Source: Clostridium_T sp040217795 (lineage in GTDB: Bacteria; Bacillota; Clostridia; Clostridiales; Clostridiaceae). From it: a stretch of DNA of 16,108 nucleotides. The stretch's first letter is position 1. Every line of letters starts with the position of its first letter. The notes beneath the pieces were generated by a model. It had not been told where the DNA came from, made no database searches, and saw only the letters and a program-made list of their open reading frames with translations. Location: assembly GCA_040217795.1 (NCBI GenBank), contig JBEHWK010000077.1, positions 1-16,108 on the forward strand, in the 5' to 3' direction. Positions 1-6,917 of this stretch are shown here, piece after piece. The position numbers were made by a program, and so were the translations under genes.

Positions 1-833
1 TACAGCCTGCCTTTGTGGATGGAAAATTTAACCCTGATGGTGTTATAAGACACATTATGATCAGAAAGGGATTTAAAACAGGGCAAGTGATGATAGTTCC
101 CGTAACAGTGAGTCAAGAGCTTCCTTACAAGGAGGAATTTATTGAGATCATGAGAGAAAACATAGAGGGACTCACTTCCATCGTTCAAAATGTCAATGAC
201 AAGGAAACAAACGTAATTCTTGGACAGAAGTGCATAACCCTTTGGGGAAATGATACCATTACCGATTATATAGGGGATTTCAGATTCAGCATCTCTCCTC
301 TGTCATTTTTTCAGGTAAATCCGGTTCAGACAGATATACTTTACGGAAAGGCTTTGGAATTCGCTGAACTTACCGGTAAGGAAACTGTTTTTGATGCATA
401 CTGTGGTGCGGGGACCATAACCCTTTTCCTGTCCCAGAAAGCAAAAAAGGTATATGGAGTTGAGATAGTCCCTGAAGCCATCCAGGATGCATGGAAAAAT
501 GCAAAGGAAAATGCTGTGGAGAATGTTGAATTCTTCACAGGAGAATCTGAAACAGTGATTCCTGAACTTATTTCCAAAGGAATAAAGGCTGATGTGGTGG
601 TGGTGGACCCACCAAGAAAAGGCTGTGAAAAATCGCTGCTGGAGGCTATTGCGGAAATCTCCCCAGGAAGGATTGTCTATGTTTCCTGTGACCCAAGCAC
701 TCTTGCCAGGGATTTAAGAATACTTGATGATCTTGGATATGTTACCTTGAAGGTTCAGCCAGTGGATATGTTCCCGTTTAGTTCACATGTAGAGTGTGTA
801 TGTCTTTTGAAAAAAATATGTGAAAAAGTATAG
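1..833 (+). CDS. rlmD: 23S rRNA (uracil-5-)-methyltransferase, RlmD/RumA family, 3' part
   Basis: The reading frame is open from base 3, so the gene enters from the left and its N-terminal part (usually a TRAM domain and an iron-sulfur cysteine cluster) lies outside the window. What remains is the SAM-dependent methyltransferase domain. The FFQVNP motif is followed by the SAM-binding segment FDAYCGAGT (about 390-417), the VVVDPPRKG motif (about 595-620) and VSCDPSTLARD with the catalytic Cys codon at 687-689. The catalytic Glu of HVEC is at 792-794. The family uses SAM to make 5-methyluridine in 23S rRNA through a covalent Cys-uracil adduct. The GTG at 15 is only an internal codon. After the HVECV segment the protein ends with CLLKKICEKV, unlike the VIEKK ending of the two downstream tail copies. 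The present 3' end may therefore be a hybrid made by insertion of an element. The family is certain; the choice between rlmD and rlmCD naming is not. Confidence 0.93.
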   Translation, partial: QPAFVDGKFNPDGVIRHIMIRKGFKTGQVMIVPVTVSQELPYKEEFIEIMRENIEGLTSIVQNVNDKETNVILGQKCITLWGNDTITDYIGDFRFSISPLSFFQVNPVQTDILYGKALEFAELTGKETVFDAYCGAGTITLFLSQKAKKVYGVEIVPEAIQDAWKNAKENAVENVEFFTGESETVIPELISKGIKADVVVVDPPRKGCEKSLLEAIAEISPGRIVYVSCDPSTLARDLRILDDLGYVTLKVQPVDMFPFSSHVECVCLLKKICEKV

Positions 834-885
834 TAAGAAGATTTGAATTGAATCTTAAGAGGGATTAATTAGAGGAGGATACGTT

Positions 886-2010
886 ATGAAAATTTCAAAG
901 AAAGATGCATTGATGTGGCTTGAGTTTTTTGCAATGTTGCCGGAGGAACAGGAGCTTATGACAAAGCAACAGGAAATACTCTACGCTGCATTTGCACAGA
1001 TTGAGGCTGCCATTGACCATAGAAATGATATGTTGATGTCGGAAATTAAAGGTTTAAAAACTTTGGAGAACAGAACTTTTTTTGTGGGAAATGAAAGCAA
1101 GTTCGCAAAAGGATGTCGTTCTTGTCTGTTGGGAACAGGTTTAAGTGCAATCAGGAAGACAAACAAATGTAATATACAGTGTAAGTTCTGTTATAATTAT
1201 GGGGAATTGGACAATATTGCTCCCATAGGAGAAGGTATGTGGGAAATCGGAGGCACAAAATTTTACGAGAAGGATATTGATTTACTTCTTTCCATCCAGC
1301 AGAAACCTACTGGTATTTCCTACGTTTATCTGGAGCCGTTTATGGAAATTGAAAAGTACTACTCCGTTATAAAGAAATTCAGCGATGCTCAGATTCATCA
1401 GCATCTATATACAAATGGTACATTAGCTACGGAAGAGACGTTGAAAGCATTAGCTGAAGCCGGCCTTGACGAGATACGTTTCAACCTGGGTGCATCAAAT
1501 TGTTCGGACAAAGTTATTGAAAATATTGGAATAGCGAAAAAATATTTTAAAAATGTAGGTATTGAAACACCAATGACTCCTGAGTTTTTCGAAGCATTTT
1601 TCAGGAAAAAGCAAGCGATCTTAGATACAAAAGTTGATTTTATAAATTGTGCAGAATTACATTTGAATGAGAATAACATAGACAATTATTACGGGGAAAA
1701 CATGTATATTTCCAGACAAGGCTATATATCTCCGACTTGGAGCAGGGAGTTAACTCTGAAATTGATGAAAATAGCTGATGAGGAAAACTGGGATTTAGCA
1801 GTTCATGATTGCTCAAACCATACAAAATTTGCCAGAGATTTGAATTTGAGCAGCAAAGAGGGCAAGTGGTTTGGAGCCAGTAATTATGCCTGTGAGTTTT
1901 CCAGTATACCATACGAAGTATTTTTACCAATATTGCGTGATGAAAATTTCAAATTTTTAAGTGAAGAAGAATTGCCTGACGGCTATAAACCAGGAGAGCT
2001 GATTTTTTAG
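886..2010 (+). CDS. Radical SAM protein of uncertain substrate
   Basis: This is a 374-residue protein with a strong GAGGAGG ribosome binding site. The radical SAM cluster motif is C95-X3-C99-X2-C102 (KCNIQCKFCYNYG), so a [4Fe-4S]/SAM centre is expected. An extra CXXC pair lies just before it (C77 and C80, KGCRSC), and later cysteines at 254, 309 and 336 could hold a further cluster. The N-terminal 60 residues are helical and not part of the core. It resembles the uncharacterised group described as related to pyruvate formate-lyase activating enzyme (COG2108-like), but I cannot name a substrate. It sits 52 bases after rlmD and just before a copy of the rlmD tail, so it occupies interval I of the hotspot and may be cargo. 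No promoter is obvious; read-through from rlmD is possible. The radical SAM fold is certain and the role unknown. Confidence 0.85.
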   Translation: MKISKKDALMWLEFFAMLPEEQELMTKQQEILYAAFAQIEAAIDHRNDMLMSEIKGLKTLENRTFFVGNESKFAKGCRSCLLGTGLSAIRKTNKCNIQCKFCYNYGELDNIAPIGEGMWEIGGTKFYEKDIDLLLSIQQKPTGISYVYLEPFMEIEKYYSVIKKFSDAQIHQHLYTNGTLATEETLKALAEAGLDEIRFNLGASNCSDKVIENIGIAKKYFKNVGIETPMTPEFFEAFFRKKQAILDTKVDFINCAELHLNENNIDNYYGENMYISRQGYISPTWSRELTLKLMKIADEENWDLAVHDCSNHTKFARDLNLSSKEGKWFGASNYACEFSSIPYEVFLPILRDENFKFLSEEELPDGYKPGELIF

Positions 2011-2037
2011 AGAGGATGCATCATATTTGTCTGCTCA

Positions 2038-2100
2038 AGTCACATCGAGTGCGTTGTGGTGATAGAGAAGAAATAGCCTCATATCAAAGGCTTCAGAGGA
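2038..2100 (+). repeat. Copy A of the rlmD 3' end, probable attachment site remnant
   Basis: Codons from 2038 read S-H-I-E-C-V-V-V-I-E-K-K-stop (stop at 2074-2076). This is the catalytic C-terminal segment of RlmD without the rest of the gene, and the preceding codon adds another Ser as in the intact gene. Bases 2041-2100 match 6921-6980 at 55 of 60 positions, including 24 bases beyond the stop codon. The 3' end of rumA/rlmD is an established insertion site for serine-recombinase mobile elements in Firmicutes. I infer that this is an attL/attR-type scar. Confidence 0.75.
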
Positions 2101-2101
2101 T

Positions 2102-2321
2102 GTTCAAGCAATACAGAGAAGGAAGGCATTTACTGAAAAATACAATATCAGCAAACTGGATTATGCCTCAGCAGACAATCCATTGGCAGGAAGGGTTATT
2201 TGTGGCCATTGTGGCAGCAGAATTGTAAGAAAGGTTTGGAATGTCCAGACTTCAGAACTAATAGAGACACTGTTCAAACTTTGATGATAAACTCACCGTT
2301 GAGTTCAATGTAAAGACATAA
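2102..2321 (+). pseudogene. Remnant of a large serine recombinase (zinc ribbon and C-terminal end)
   Basis: The frame from 2102 reads VQAIQRRKAF, then DNPLAGRVICGHCGSRIV with a CXXC zinc-ribbon pair (Cys codons at 2201 and 2210), then RKVWN. This is the typical recombinase zinc-beta-ribbon region of large serine integrases. It breaks off after RKVWN. A C-terminal fragment in another frame (FDDKLTVEF, from 2280) ends with TAA at 2319-2321. The N-terminal catalytic domain and the sequence between the two fragments are missing. No ATG or ribosome binding site precedes the frame, so it is not expressed as an enzyme. It lies directly after rlmD tail copy A, where the integrase gene of such an element usually sits. 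It is very probably the decayed integrase of the element spanning about 2040-6920. Confidence 0.75.
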
Positions 2322-2335
2322 TGTTGGAATAAAAT

Positions 2336-2379
2336 AGCACTCTGTGATTTCCCGGTTTTGGAACTCATAGAGTGCTTTT
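2336..2379. terminator. Bidirectional intrinsic terminator between recombinase relic and merR gene
   Basis: A 17-base-pair stem with one mismatch pairs AGCACTCTGTGATTTCC with GGAACTCATAGAGTGCT around a 7-base loop. It is followed by TTTT on the plus strand and by a T-rich run on the minus strand. It can end transcripts from both converging directions. Confidence 0.8.
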
Positions 2380-2401
2380 GATATAAGAATTATTTAATCT
2401 T

Positions 2402-2839
2402 CTATTTTTCGTTTATAAACTTATGGTATCCTTTGGGAATACTTTCTATTTGTATATTGTCGTGAACTGCACAGGTTCCTGCTTCTTTAGCGGTTTCATA
2501 ATACCAACACTTGTAATTTAACATATCAAGCATTCCCTGCATTTCTTCCATCTGTTTTATGACAGCATCCCGCTGTGATTTTATGATGGATAGGCGCTCA
2601 TCTATCTTAGAATCGCCCTCCATGCAGCAGTCGATAAAATTTTTGATATCCTTAATCGGCATACCTGTTTTTTTCAAGCATTCAATAATTTTTAACCAGG
2701 ACAAGTCTTCATCTTTAAAAACGCGAATACCACTACCGGAGCGTTCTACAAATGGGAACAAGCCCTCTTTATCATAATATCTTAATGTTGATGGCGCGAC
2801 ATTAAGCTGATTTGCCACTTCACCGACTGTATAAATCAT
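2402..2839 (-). CDS. MerR-family transcriptional regulator
   Basis: This 145-residue protein starts with the MerR winged-helix signature: YTVGEVANQLNVAPSTLRYYDKEGL at 3-27 and the wing FKDEDL at 41-46. A long helix suited to dimerisation covers about 76-110, and a short C-terminal effector region follows. Cysteines at 54, 71, 72, 111 and 123 are possible thiol sensors, as in AdhR/NmlR-type members that respond to aldehydes and electrophiles, but the inducer cannot be read from sequence. It is divergent from the alcohol dehydrogenase operon. The shared intergenic region holds a perfect palindrome inside a 19-bp promoter spacer, the hallmark of MerR-activated promoters. A G-rich ribosome binding site lies at about 2842-2850 on the minus strand. 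It most likely controls the operon starting at 2988 and perhaps itself. Family certain, target very likely. Confidence 0.92.
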   Translation of the reverse strand: MIYTVGEVANQLNVAPSTLRYYDKEGLFPFVERSGSGIRVFKDEDLSWLKIIECLKKTGMPIKDIKNFIDCCMEGDSKIDERLSIIKSQRDAVIKQMEEMQGMLDMLNYKCWYYETAKEAGTCAVHDNIQIESIPKGYHKFINEK

Positions 2840-2893
2840 TCTATCCCCCCAAAATAATTTTAGAATTTTTATAAAAAAGATTAAAAAAAGGCA

Positions 2894-2924
2894 TTGACTT
2901 AAAGTTAACTTTAAGTTGTAGAAT
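2894..2924 (+). promoter_or_regulatory. MerR-type promoter and operator of the dehydrogenase operon
   Basis: The -35 box TTGACT (2894-2899) and -10 box TAGAAT (2919-2924) are separated by 19 bases, too long for unaided RNA polymerase. Between and overlapping them is a perfect 20-base palindrome, ACTTAAAGTTAACTTTAAGT (2897-2916). A MerR dimer bound here would untwist the spacer to activate transcription. A second inverted repeat, GTTAA-N7-TTAAC (2937-2953), lies in the leader. Confidence 0.88.
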
Positions 2925-2987
2925 AAAATCGAACTTGTTAATTAAAGTTTAACACGAATAATATTCTAATTCAATGGAGGGATTAAA

Positions 2988-4160
2988 ATGAGCTTTAATA
3001 TGTATGTACCAACAAGATTTATTTTCGGATGTGGAAGGCTTAGAGAACTGCATGAGCAGAAACTGCCTGGCAAAAAGGCAATGGTAGTTATTTCAAACGG
3101 AAAATCCACAAAAGAAAACGGTTCGCTTAATCGCACCGTGGGAGAACTTTCGAGTGTAGGTGTTGAGAGTGTTGTCTTTGATAAAGTACAGGCAAATCCG
3201 CTGAAGTCTACGGTTATGGCAGGAGCAAAAACAGCAAGAGATAACGGATGTGACTTTATTGTTGCTCTTGGTGGTGGCAGTGTTATGGATGCCTCCAAAG
3301 CAATGGCGGCAATGGCGACAAATTATGGAGATATTTGGGATTATATTTACGGTGGCACTGGAAAAGGCAAAGCGATTGCAAATGATCCGCTTCCGGTAAT
3401 TTGTATTACTACAACAGCAGGAACTGGTTCAGAAGCGGATCAGTGGGGCGTTATCACAAATGATGAAACCAATGAGAAAATTGGCTTTGGTGGTGATGAC
3501 CGTTTGTTCCCGGTGATTTCTATAATCGATCCTGAATTGATGAAGACAGTTCCATCAAAATTTACCGCTTATCAAGGGTTTGATGCGCTTTTCCATTCTA
3601 CAGAAAGCTATATTTCTAAATATGCAAGCTTGATGAGTGATATGTATGCACTGACTGCTATCGAAAATACAGCTAAATATCTTGCCCGTGCGGTAAAAGA
3701 CGGCAGCGATATGGAAGCAAGAGAACACATGGCATTTGCAAACACTCTTTCAGGTGTAGTTATGACCGTCAGCGTTACTACTGCTGAGCATTCTATTGAG
3801 CATGCGATGAGTGCATATCATCAGGAATTGCCTCATGGTGCAGGGCTTATCATGATTTCAAAGGCGTTCTATGAATTCTTTATTGAAAAGCATGCCTGTG
3901 ATGATAGGTTTATAGCGATGGGGAAGGCAATGGGAATCAAAGATGCTGATAAGCCAGAGGATTTCATCACTGCACTTGTGTATTTACAAAATGCTTGTGG
4001 TGTGGCGGAACTCAAAATGAGCGATTATGGTATAACACCAGATGAATTCGATAAAATTGCAATCAATGCTCGTGAAACTATGGGTGGATTATTTACAGCA
4101 AATCCATGTGAAATGACTCATGAAGACGTTGTAGCGGTTCTAAAGAAGTCATATCGCTAG
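2988..4160 (+). CDS. Iron-containing alcohol dehydrogenase
   Basis: The 390-residue length is normal for group III (iron-dependent) alcohol dehydrogenases of the BDH/YugJ type. The nucleotide-binding GGGSVMDASKA segment is at 95-105 and TTAGTGSE at 142-149. Metal ligands expected from the family are D199 and H203 (GFDALFH), H268 (AEHSIEH) and H283 (ELPHGAG). These enzymes interconvert aldehydes or ketones and alcohols with NAD(P)H in the cytoplasm. It is the first gene after the MerR promoter, with GGAGG 8 bases before the ATG, and is followed after 12 bases by the acetyltransferase. Base composition through this operon looks richer in G+C by eye than in the genes to either side, in keeping with transfer. 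The substrate cannot be assigned; an aldehyde-detoxifying role is inferred from the regulator. Confidence 0.92.
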   Translation: MSFNMYVPTRFIFGCGRLRELHEQKLPGKKAMVVISNGKSTKENGSLNRTVGELSSVGVESVVFDKVQANPLKSTVMAGAKTARDNGCDFIVALGGGSVMDASKAMAAMATNYGDIWDYIYGGTGKGKAIANDPLPVICITTTAGTGSEADQWGVITNDETNEKIGFGGDDRLFPVISIIDPELMKTVPSKFTAYQGFDALFHSTESYISKYASLMSDMYALTAIENTAKYLARAVKDGSDMEAREHMAFANTLSGVVMTVSVTTAEHSIEHAMSAYHQELPHGAGLIMISKAFYEFFIEKHACDDRFIAMGKAMGIKDADKPEDFITALVYLQNACGVAELKMSDYGITPDEFDKIAINARETMGGLFTANPCEMTHEDVVAVLKKSYR

Positions 4161-4172
4161 GGGGGAATAACA

Positions 4173-4751
4173 ATGGATATTTGTGATTTCTTAGCGCACT
4201 TGAACCGAGGTGAAACGGTTGAGGGGGGTTCGGAAATGCACCAAATGATGCACAACGTTTCACAGGAAGCATTAAAGCTGACCACAGAACTGAATGGACA
4301 TTATCACACTCCCGAAGAAATTCGGGAGTTGTTTTCCAAGTTAATTGGAGGGCCGATAGATGATACATTCTCCATGTTTCCTCCTTTTTATTCGGACTGT
4401 GGGAAAAACATCTCTGTGGGAAAGAATGTCTTTATCAATTCAGGCTGTCACTTTCAAGATCAAGGCGGTATTACAATCGGCGATGGCGCACTCATTGGGC
4501 ATAATGTTGTGTTAGCTACCCTTAATCATGATTTAGATCCGAGTAAGCGCAGCACTATGCATCCCGCGCCTATTGTAATCGGCAAGAATGTATGGATTGG
4601 AGCAAATGTAACTGTCGTTCCAGGAGTGACCATTGGTGATGGTGCTGTAATTGCCGCTGGTGCAGTTGTAACCAGAGATGTACCTCCTAATGTCATTGTA
4701 GGCGGTGTACCCGCAAAAATTATTAAGAAAATCGAAATCGATCTGGAGTAA
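4173..4751 (+). CDS. Sugar O-acetyltransferase, hexapeptide-repeat (LacA/NodL/Maa type)
   Basis: This 192-residue protein has an N-terminal helical maltose/galactoside acetyltransferase-type segment (about 1-70) and a left-handed beta-helix of hexapeptide repeats (about 75-180). The helix holds ITIGDGALIGHNV, IVIGKNVWIGANV and GVTIGDGAVIAAG. The catalytic His is H119 in ATLNHDLDP. The family forms trimers and moves acetyl groups from acetyl-CoA to sugar hydroxyls. The GGGGGG ribosome binding site is close to the ATG, and the gene is 12 bases from the dehydrogenase stop, so it is co-transcribed. Why a sugar acetyltransferase belongs in this operon is unclear; the true acceptor may not be a sugar. 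Confidence 0.9.
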   Translation: MDICDFLAHLNRGETVEGGSEMHQMMHNVSQEALKLTTELNGHYHTPEEIRELFSKLIGGPIDDTFSMFPPFYSDCGKNISVGKNVFINSGCHFQDQGGITIGDGALIGHNVVLATLNHDLDPSKRSTMHPAPIVIGKNVWIGANVTVVPGVTIGDGAVIAAGAVVTRDVPPNVIVGGVPAKIIKKIEIDLE

Positions 4752-4764
4752 TAGGATATTGAAT

Positions 4765-5304
4765 ATGAAAAAAGTAATATCAATACTATGTTTGGTTATG
4801 TTTTGTTTTTGTCTGACTGCCTGTGATAACAGTGTAATGAATGAAAGTAAACAGAGAAATCCATATGAAACACCGAAAAGTGTTTTGACGGAACAAACAG
4901 ATGAGGGGGAGTCATCAGAGACAGCGACAATGATGGATTTAAGCCTTACAGTTGGAAACAAAGTATTTTCAGCAAAGTTTTATGAGAATCAAACAACGCA
5001 GGCGTTAGTAAAGCTATTTCCGTTAACCATTGAAATGAGCGAATTAAACGGTAACGAAAAATACTACTATTTATCGAATAAGCTCCCTACAGCTTCCGAG
5101 CAACCGGGAGAAATTCATGCTGGAGATATCATGCTATACGGCGACGACTGTCTGGTCGTATTCTATAAAACCTTCTCAAGTTCCTACCAATATACTCGAC
5201 TTGGATATATTGAAGATGCTGTCAGCTTTGTTCAAGCTGTCGCAGATGGCAGTACCAAAGTTACTTTTGATTTGGAGAAACATGAAAAAAATCAAGGAGA
5301 ATAA
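4765..5304 (+). CDS. Lipoprotein with cyclophilin-like fold domain
   Basis: The start chosen is the ATG at 4765, because it gives a clean lipoprotein signal: KK, a hydrophobic stretch at 4-16, and the lipobox LTAC with the lipidated Cys at 20. An in-frame ATG at 4705 would lie inside the acetyltransferase gene and spoil the signal. The mature part has a polar linker (about 21-50) and a beta-rich domain (about 52-175). Its pattern of short strands, FYENQTTQALVKLFPLTIEM, YYYLSNKLP and AGDIMLYGDDCLVVFY, is that of the small cyclophilin-like (DUF369/MTH1-like) family. The protein is expected on the outer face of the membrane. Its function is unknown, although such domains often occur beside flavodoxin and cupin genes in clostridia. 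It has 179 residues and ends 5 bases before the next gene. Confidence 0.82.
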   Translation: MKKVISILCLVMFCFCLTACDNSVMNESKQRNPYETPKSVLTEQTDEGESSETATMMDLSLTVGNKVFSAKFYENQTTQALVKLFPLTIEMSELNGNEKYYYLSNKLPTASEQPGEIHAGDIMLYGDDCLVVFYKTFSSSYQYTRLGYIEDAVSFVQAVADGSTKVTFDLEKHEKNQGE

Positions 5305-5309
5305 AGAAA

Positions 5310-5852
5310 ATGAATAAGAACGTACTTGTAATCTCTACTAGTCTTCGCAAGGGTGGTAATAGCGACACCCTTGCAGAGGAACTGATCCGTGGAGCGAAAG
5401 ATGCTGGAGCCAATGTGGAAAAAATCAGTTTGGAAGGAAAAACAATCGGATTTTGTAAAGGCTGTCTTGTATGTCAGAAAACACAGAAATGTGTTATTAA
5501 AGATGATTCAGATAATATAGCACAAAAAGTTAAGAATGCAGACGCAATCGTGTTTGCTACACCAATTTATTATTATGAGATGAGCGGACAAATGAAAACA
5601 TTGCTTGACCGTCTAAATCCGCTGTTCCCATCGGATTATGCTTTTAGAGAAATTTATATGATAGCTACAGCAGCGGACGAAAGTTTGGAATCTGTTGATG
5701 TTGCAGTAAAAGGCTTAGAGGGATGGATTGCGTGTTTTGATAAAGCAAAGTTATCTGGTGTTCTTCGAGGCGTAGGGGTAGCCGATATCGGCGTTATTCA
5801 ACATCATGAGAAGTTAATGAGTGAAGCATACGAAATGGGGAAAGCGATTTAG
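5310..5852 (+). CDS. Flavodoxin-fold NAD(P)H-dependent oxidoreductase
   Basis: This 180-residue protein belongs to the FMN-reductase/iron-sulfur flavoprotein-like group. The FMN phosphate loop is STSLRKGGNSDTLAEE (9-24), and TPIYYYEMSGQMKTLLDR (84-101) forms the isoalloxazine pocket. Four cysteines at 49, 52, 55 and 61 (CKGCLVCQKTQKC) follow the pattern of relatives called iron-sulfur flavoproteins or multimeric flavodoxin WrbA-like proteins. They may bind a cluster or act as thiols. It would pass electrons from NAD(P)H to quinones, nitro compounds or another redox partner in the cytoplasm. The start follows AAGGAG, and the spacing to both neighbours is short (5 and 21 bases). Family sure, substrate unknown. 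Confidence 0.9.
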   Translation: MNKNVLVISTSLRKGGNSDTLAEELIRGAKDAGANVEKISLEGKTIGFCKGCLVCQKTQKCVIKDDSDNIAQKVKNADAIVFATPIYYYEMSGQMKTLLDRLNPLFPSDYAFREIYMIATAADESLESVDVAVKGLEGWIACFDKAKLSGVLRGVGVADIGVIQHHEKLMSEAYEMGKAI

Positions 5853-5873
5853 GATTCGCAGAAAGGATAAACG

Positions 5874-6194
5874 ATGAAAAAACAAACGGCAGGCAGAGAT
5901 GCTCTTGGATCATTTGCACCAAAATTTGCTGAATTAAACGATGATGTGCTTTTTGGACAGGTTTGGTCTCGAGAAGATAAATTATCATTAAGAGATCGCA
6001 GTATCATTACTATAACGGCTTTAATGACAAAAGGGATATTTGATAATTCCCTGAAATATCATATCACAAATGCAAAGAATCATGGTGTTAGTGCTGAGGA
6101 AATGTCAGAAATCATCACGCACCTTGCGTTCTATGCAGGATGGCCTAATGCGTGGGCAGCGTTTGAATTGGCGAAAGAAGTATACGCTGAATAA
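5874..6194 (+). CDS. Carboxymuconolactone decarboxylase family protein
   Basis: This 106-residue single-domain protein is of normal length for the family. The conserved core is LRDRSIITITALMTKG (39-54), then LKYHITNAKNHGVSAEEMSEIITHLAFYAGWPNAW (60-94). It lacks the CXXC of AhpD-type peroxidase members, so it should not be called AhpD. It is closer to the gamma-carboxymuconolactone decarboxylase-like subgroup often paired with a cupin, as here. The pair may act together on a small carbonyl or lactone compound, but this is inference. It has an AAAGGA ribosome binding site and sits between the flavodoxin gene and the cupin gene in one operon. B. subtilis has a related family member near the AdhR-regulated adhA, which supports an aldehyde-stress link. 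Confidence 0.9.
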   Translation: MKKQTAGRDALGSFAPKFAELNDDVLFGQVWSREDKLSLRDRSIITITALMTKGIFDNSLKYHITNAKNHGVSAEEMSEIITHLAFYAGWPNAWAAFELAKEVYAE

Positions 6195-6229
6195 TAGATG
6201 AAATGAATGATGGAAGGAGTGGCTATTAT

Positions 6230-6640
6230 ATGGAAAGAAAAGAATTAGAAAACGTATCTGATTTTACATTGGGCGAAGAAAATGTAGCATTTGCGTCATA
6301 TTTTATAGGAAAGAGTTACTTAAGTCTCTTGAATGATAAGGAAGTAGGCATCTATAATGTTACCTTTGAACCGGGTTGCCGTAATAATTGGCATATTCAT
6401 CATGGAAGCGGACAGATACTGATTTGTGTGGGTGGGCATGGCTGGTATCAGGAATTCGGGAAAGATGCCCGGCTTTTGAAAAGCGGTGATGTAGTGTATA
6501 TAGCACCGGAAATTAAACATTGGCATGGAGCAGTGAATGATGAAGCATTTGCACATCTGTCCCTTTCAGTTTTGACGGAAGGTTCAAGCAATGAATGGTG
6601 TGAACCGGTAACGGATGAAGAATATAGTAAACTGAAATAA
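6230..6640 (+). CDS. Cupin-domain protein
   Basis: The ATG at 6230 is preferred over the in-frame ATG at 6203 because GGAAGGAG lies at 6212-6219, correctly spaced for 6230 and inside the longer frame. The 136-residue product is a single cupin barrel. The first motif is PGCRNNWHIHHGSGQILICVGG (48-69), with metal ligands H55, H57 and Q62. The second is GDVVYIAPEIKHWHGA (86-101), with H97. This is the cupin type (PF07883-like) that commonly follows carboxymuconolactone decarboxylase genes. It probably binds a divalent metal and acts as an isomerase, dioxygenase or decarboxylase partner; the reaction is unknown. It is the last gene of the MerR-controlled operon and is followed by a stem-loop. Confidence 0.9.
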   Translation: MERKELENVSDFTLGEENVAFASYFIGKSYLSLLNDKEVGIYNVTFEPGCRNNWHIHHGSGQILICVGGHGWYQEFGKDARLLKSGDVVYIAPEIKHWHGAVNDEAFAHLSLSVLTEGSSNEWCEPVTDEEYSKLK

Positions 6641-6657
6641 ATCGTAATGAGTAGATA

Positions 6658-6696
6658 GACCACCGATTAAGGAGAATAAGTTCTTGATTAGTGGTC
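6658..6696 (+). terminator. Stem-loop at the end of the dehydrogenase operon
   Basis: GACCAC (6658-6663) pairs with GTGGTC (6691-6696), and the inner arms pair with wobbles and one mismatch. The sequence after it (TTCTGTTTG) is only moderately U-rich, so it may be a weak terminator or a 3' stabiliser. Confidence 0.6.
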
Positions 6697-6917
6697 TTCT
6701 GTTTGAGATAAATTGAAAAGTTCATAATTGTACATTATTATTGTATTATGAAACCTAATGAGGGGAAAATGTCATATACGGTAAGATAAAGTATGATTAC
6801 ATCTTGGATATGTTCCCTTGAACGTCGGTTTCTGAAAAAATGGGAAAAAGCCGATTGATATTTTCCCCGGAACGTAAGGTTCCCAAATCGGCTCAAGACA
6901 TCAATGCTGTCATCTCG
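6697..6917. other. Non-coding segment with overlapping inverted repeats next to rlmD tail copy B
   Basis: No supported gene lies between the operon terminator and rlmD tail copy B. The segment holds AGCCGATT (6849-6856) paired with AATCGGCT (6886-6893), with GGAAC/GTTCC (6869-6883) inside. A competing pair is GGGAAAA (6842-6848) with TTTTCCC (6861-6867), and TCGGTTT near 6825 can also pair with AAGCCGA. Read on the minus strand, the 8-bp stem is followed by a T-run and looks like a terminator. It may be the right-end non-coding region of the inserted element. Confidence 0.5.

Noticed and set aside
834..885. AAGATT/AATCTT small hairpin after rlmD considered as a terminator
   Set aside because: Only 6 A/T-rich base pairs and no U-run, so it would not stop transcription into the radical SAM gene.
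2016..2228. Open frame of 70 codons starting at an ATG after the radical SAM gene
   Set aside because: It runs out of frame across the rlmD tail and the recombinase relic, whose recognisable residues are in other frames; no family resemblance and no proper ribosome site.
4705..4764. Upstream in-frame start for the lipoprotein
   Set aside because: It would lie within the acetyltransferase gene and place 20 polar residues before the signal peptide, hiding a clear lipobox signal.
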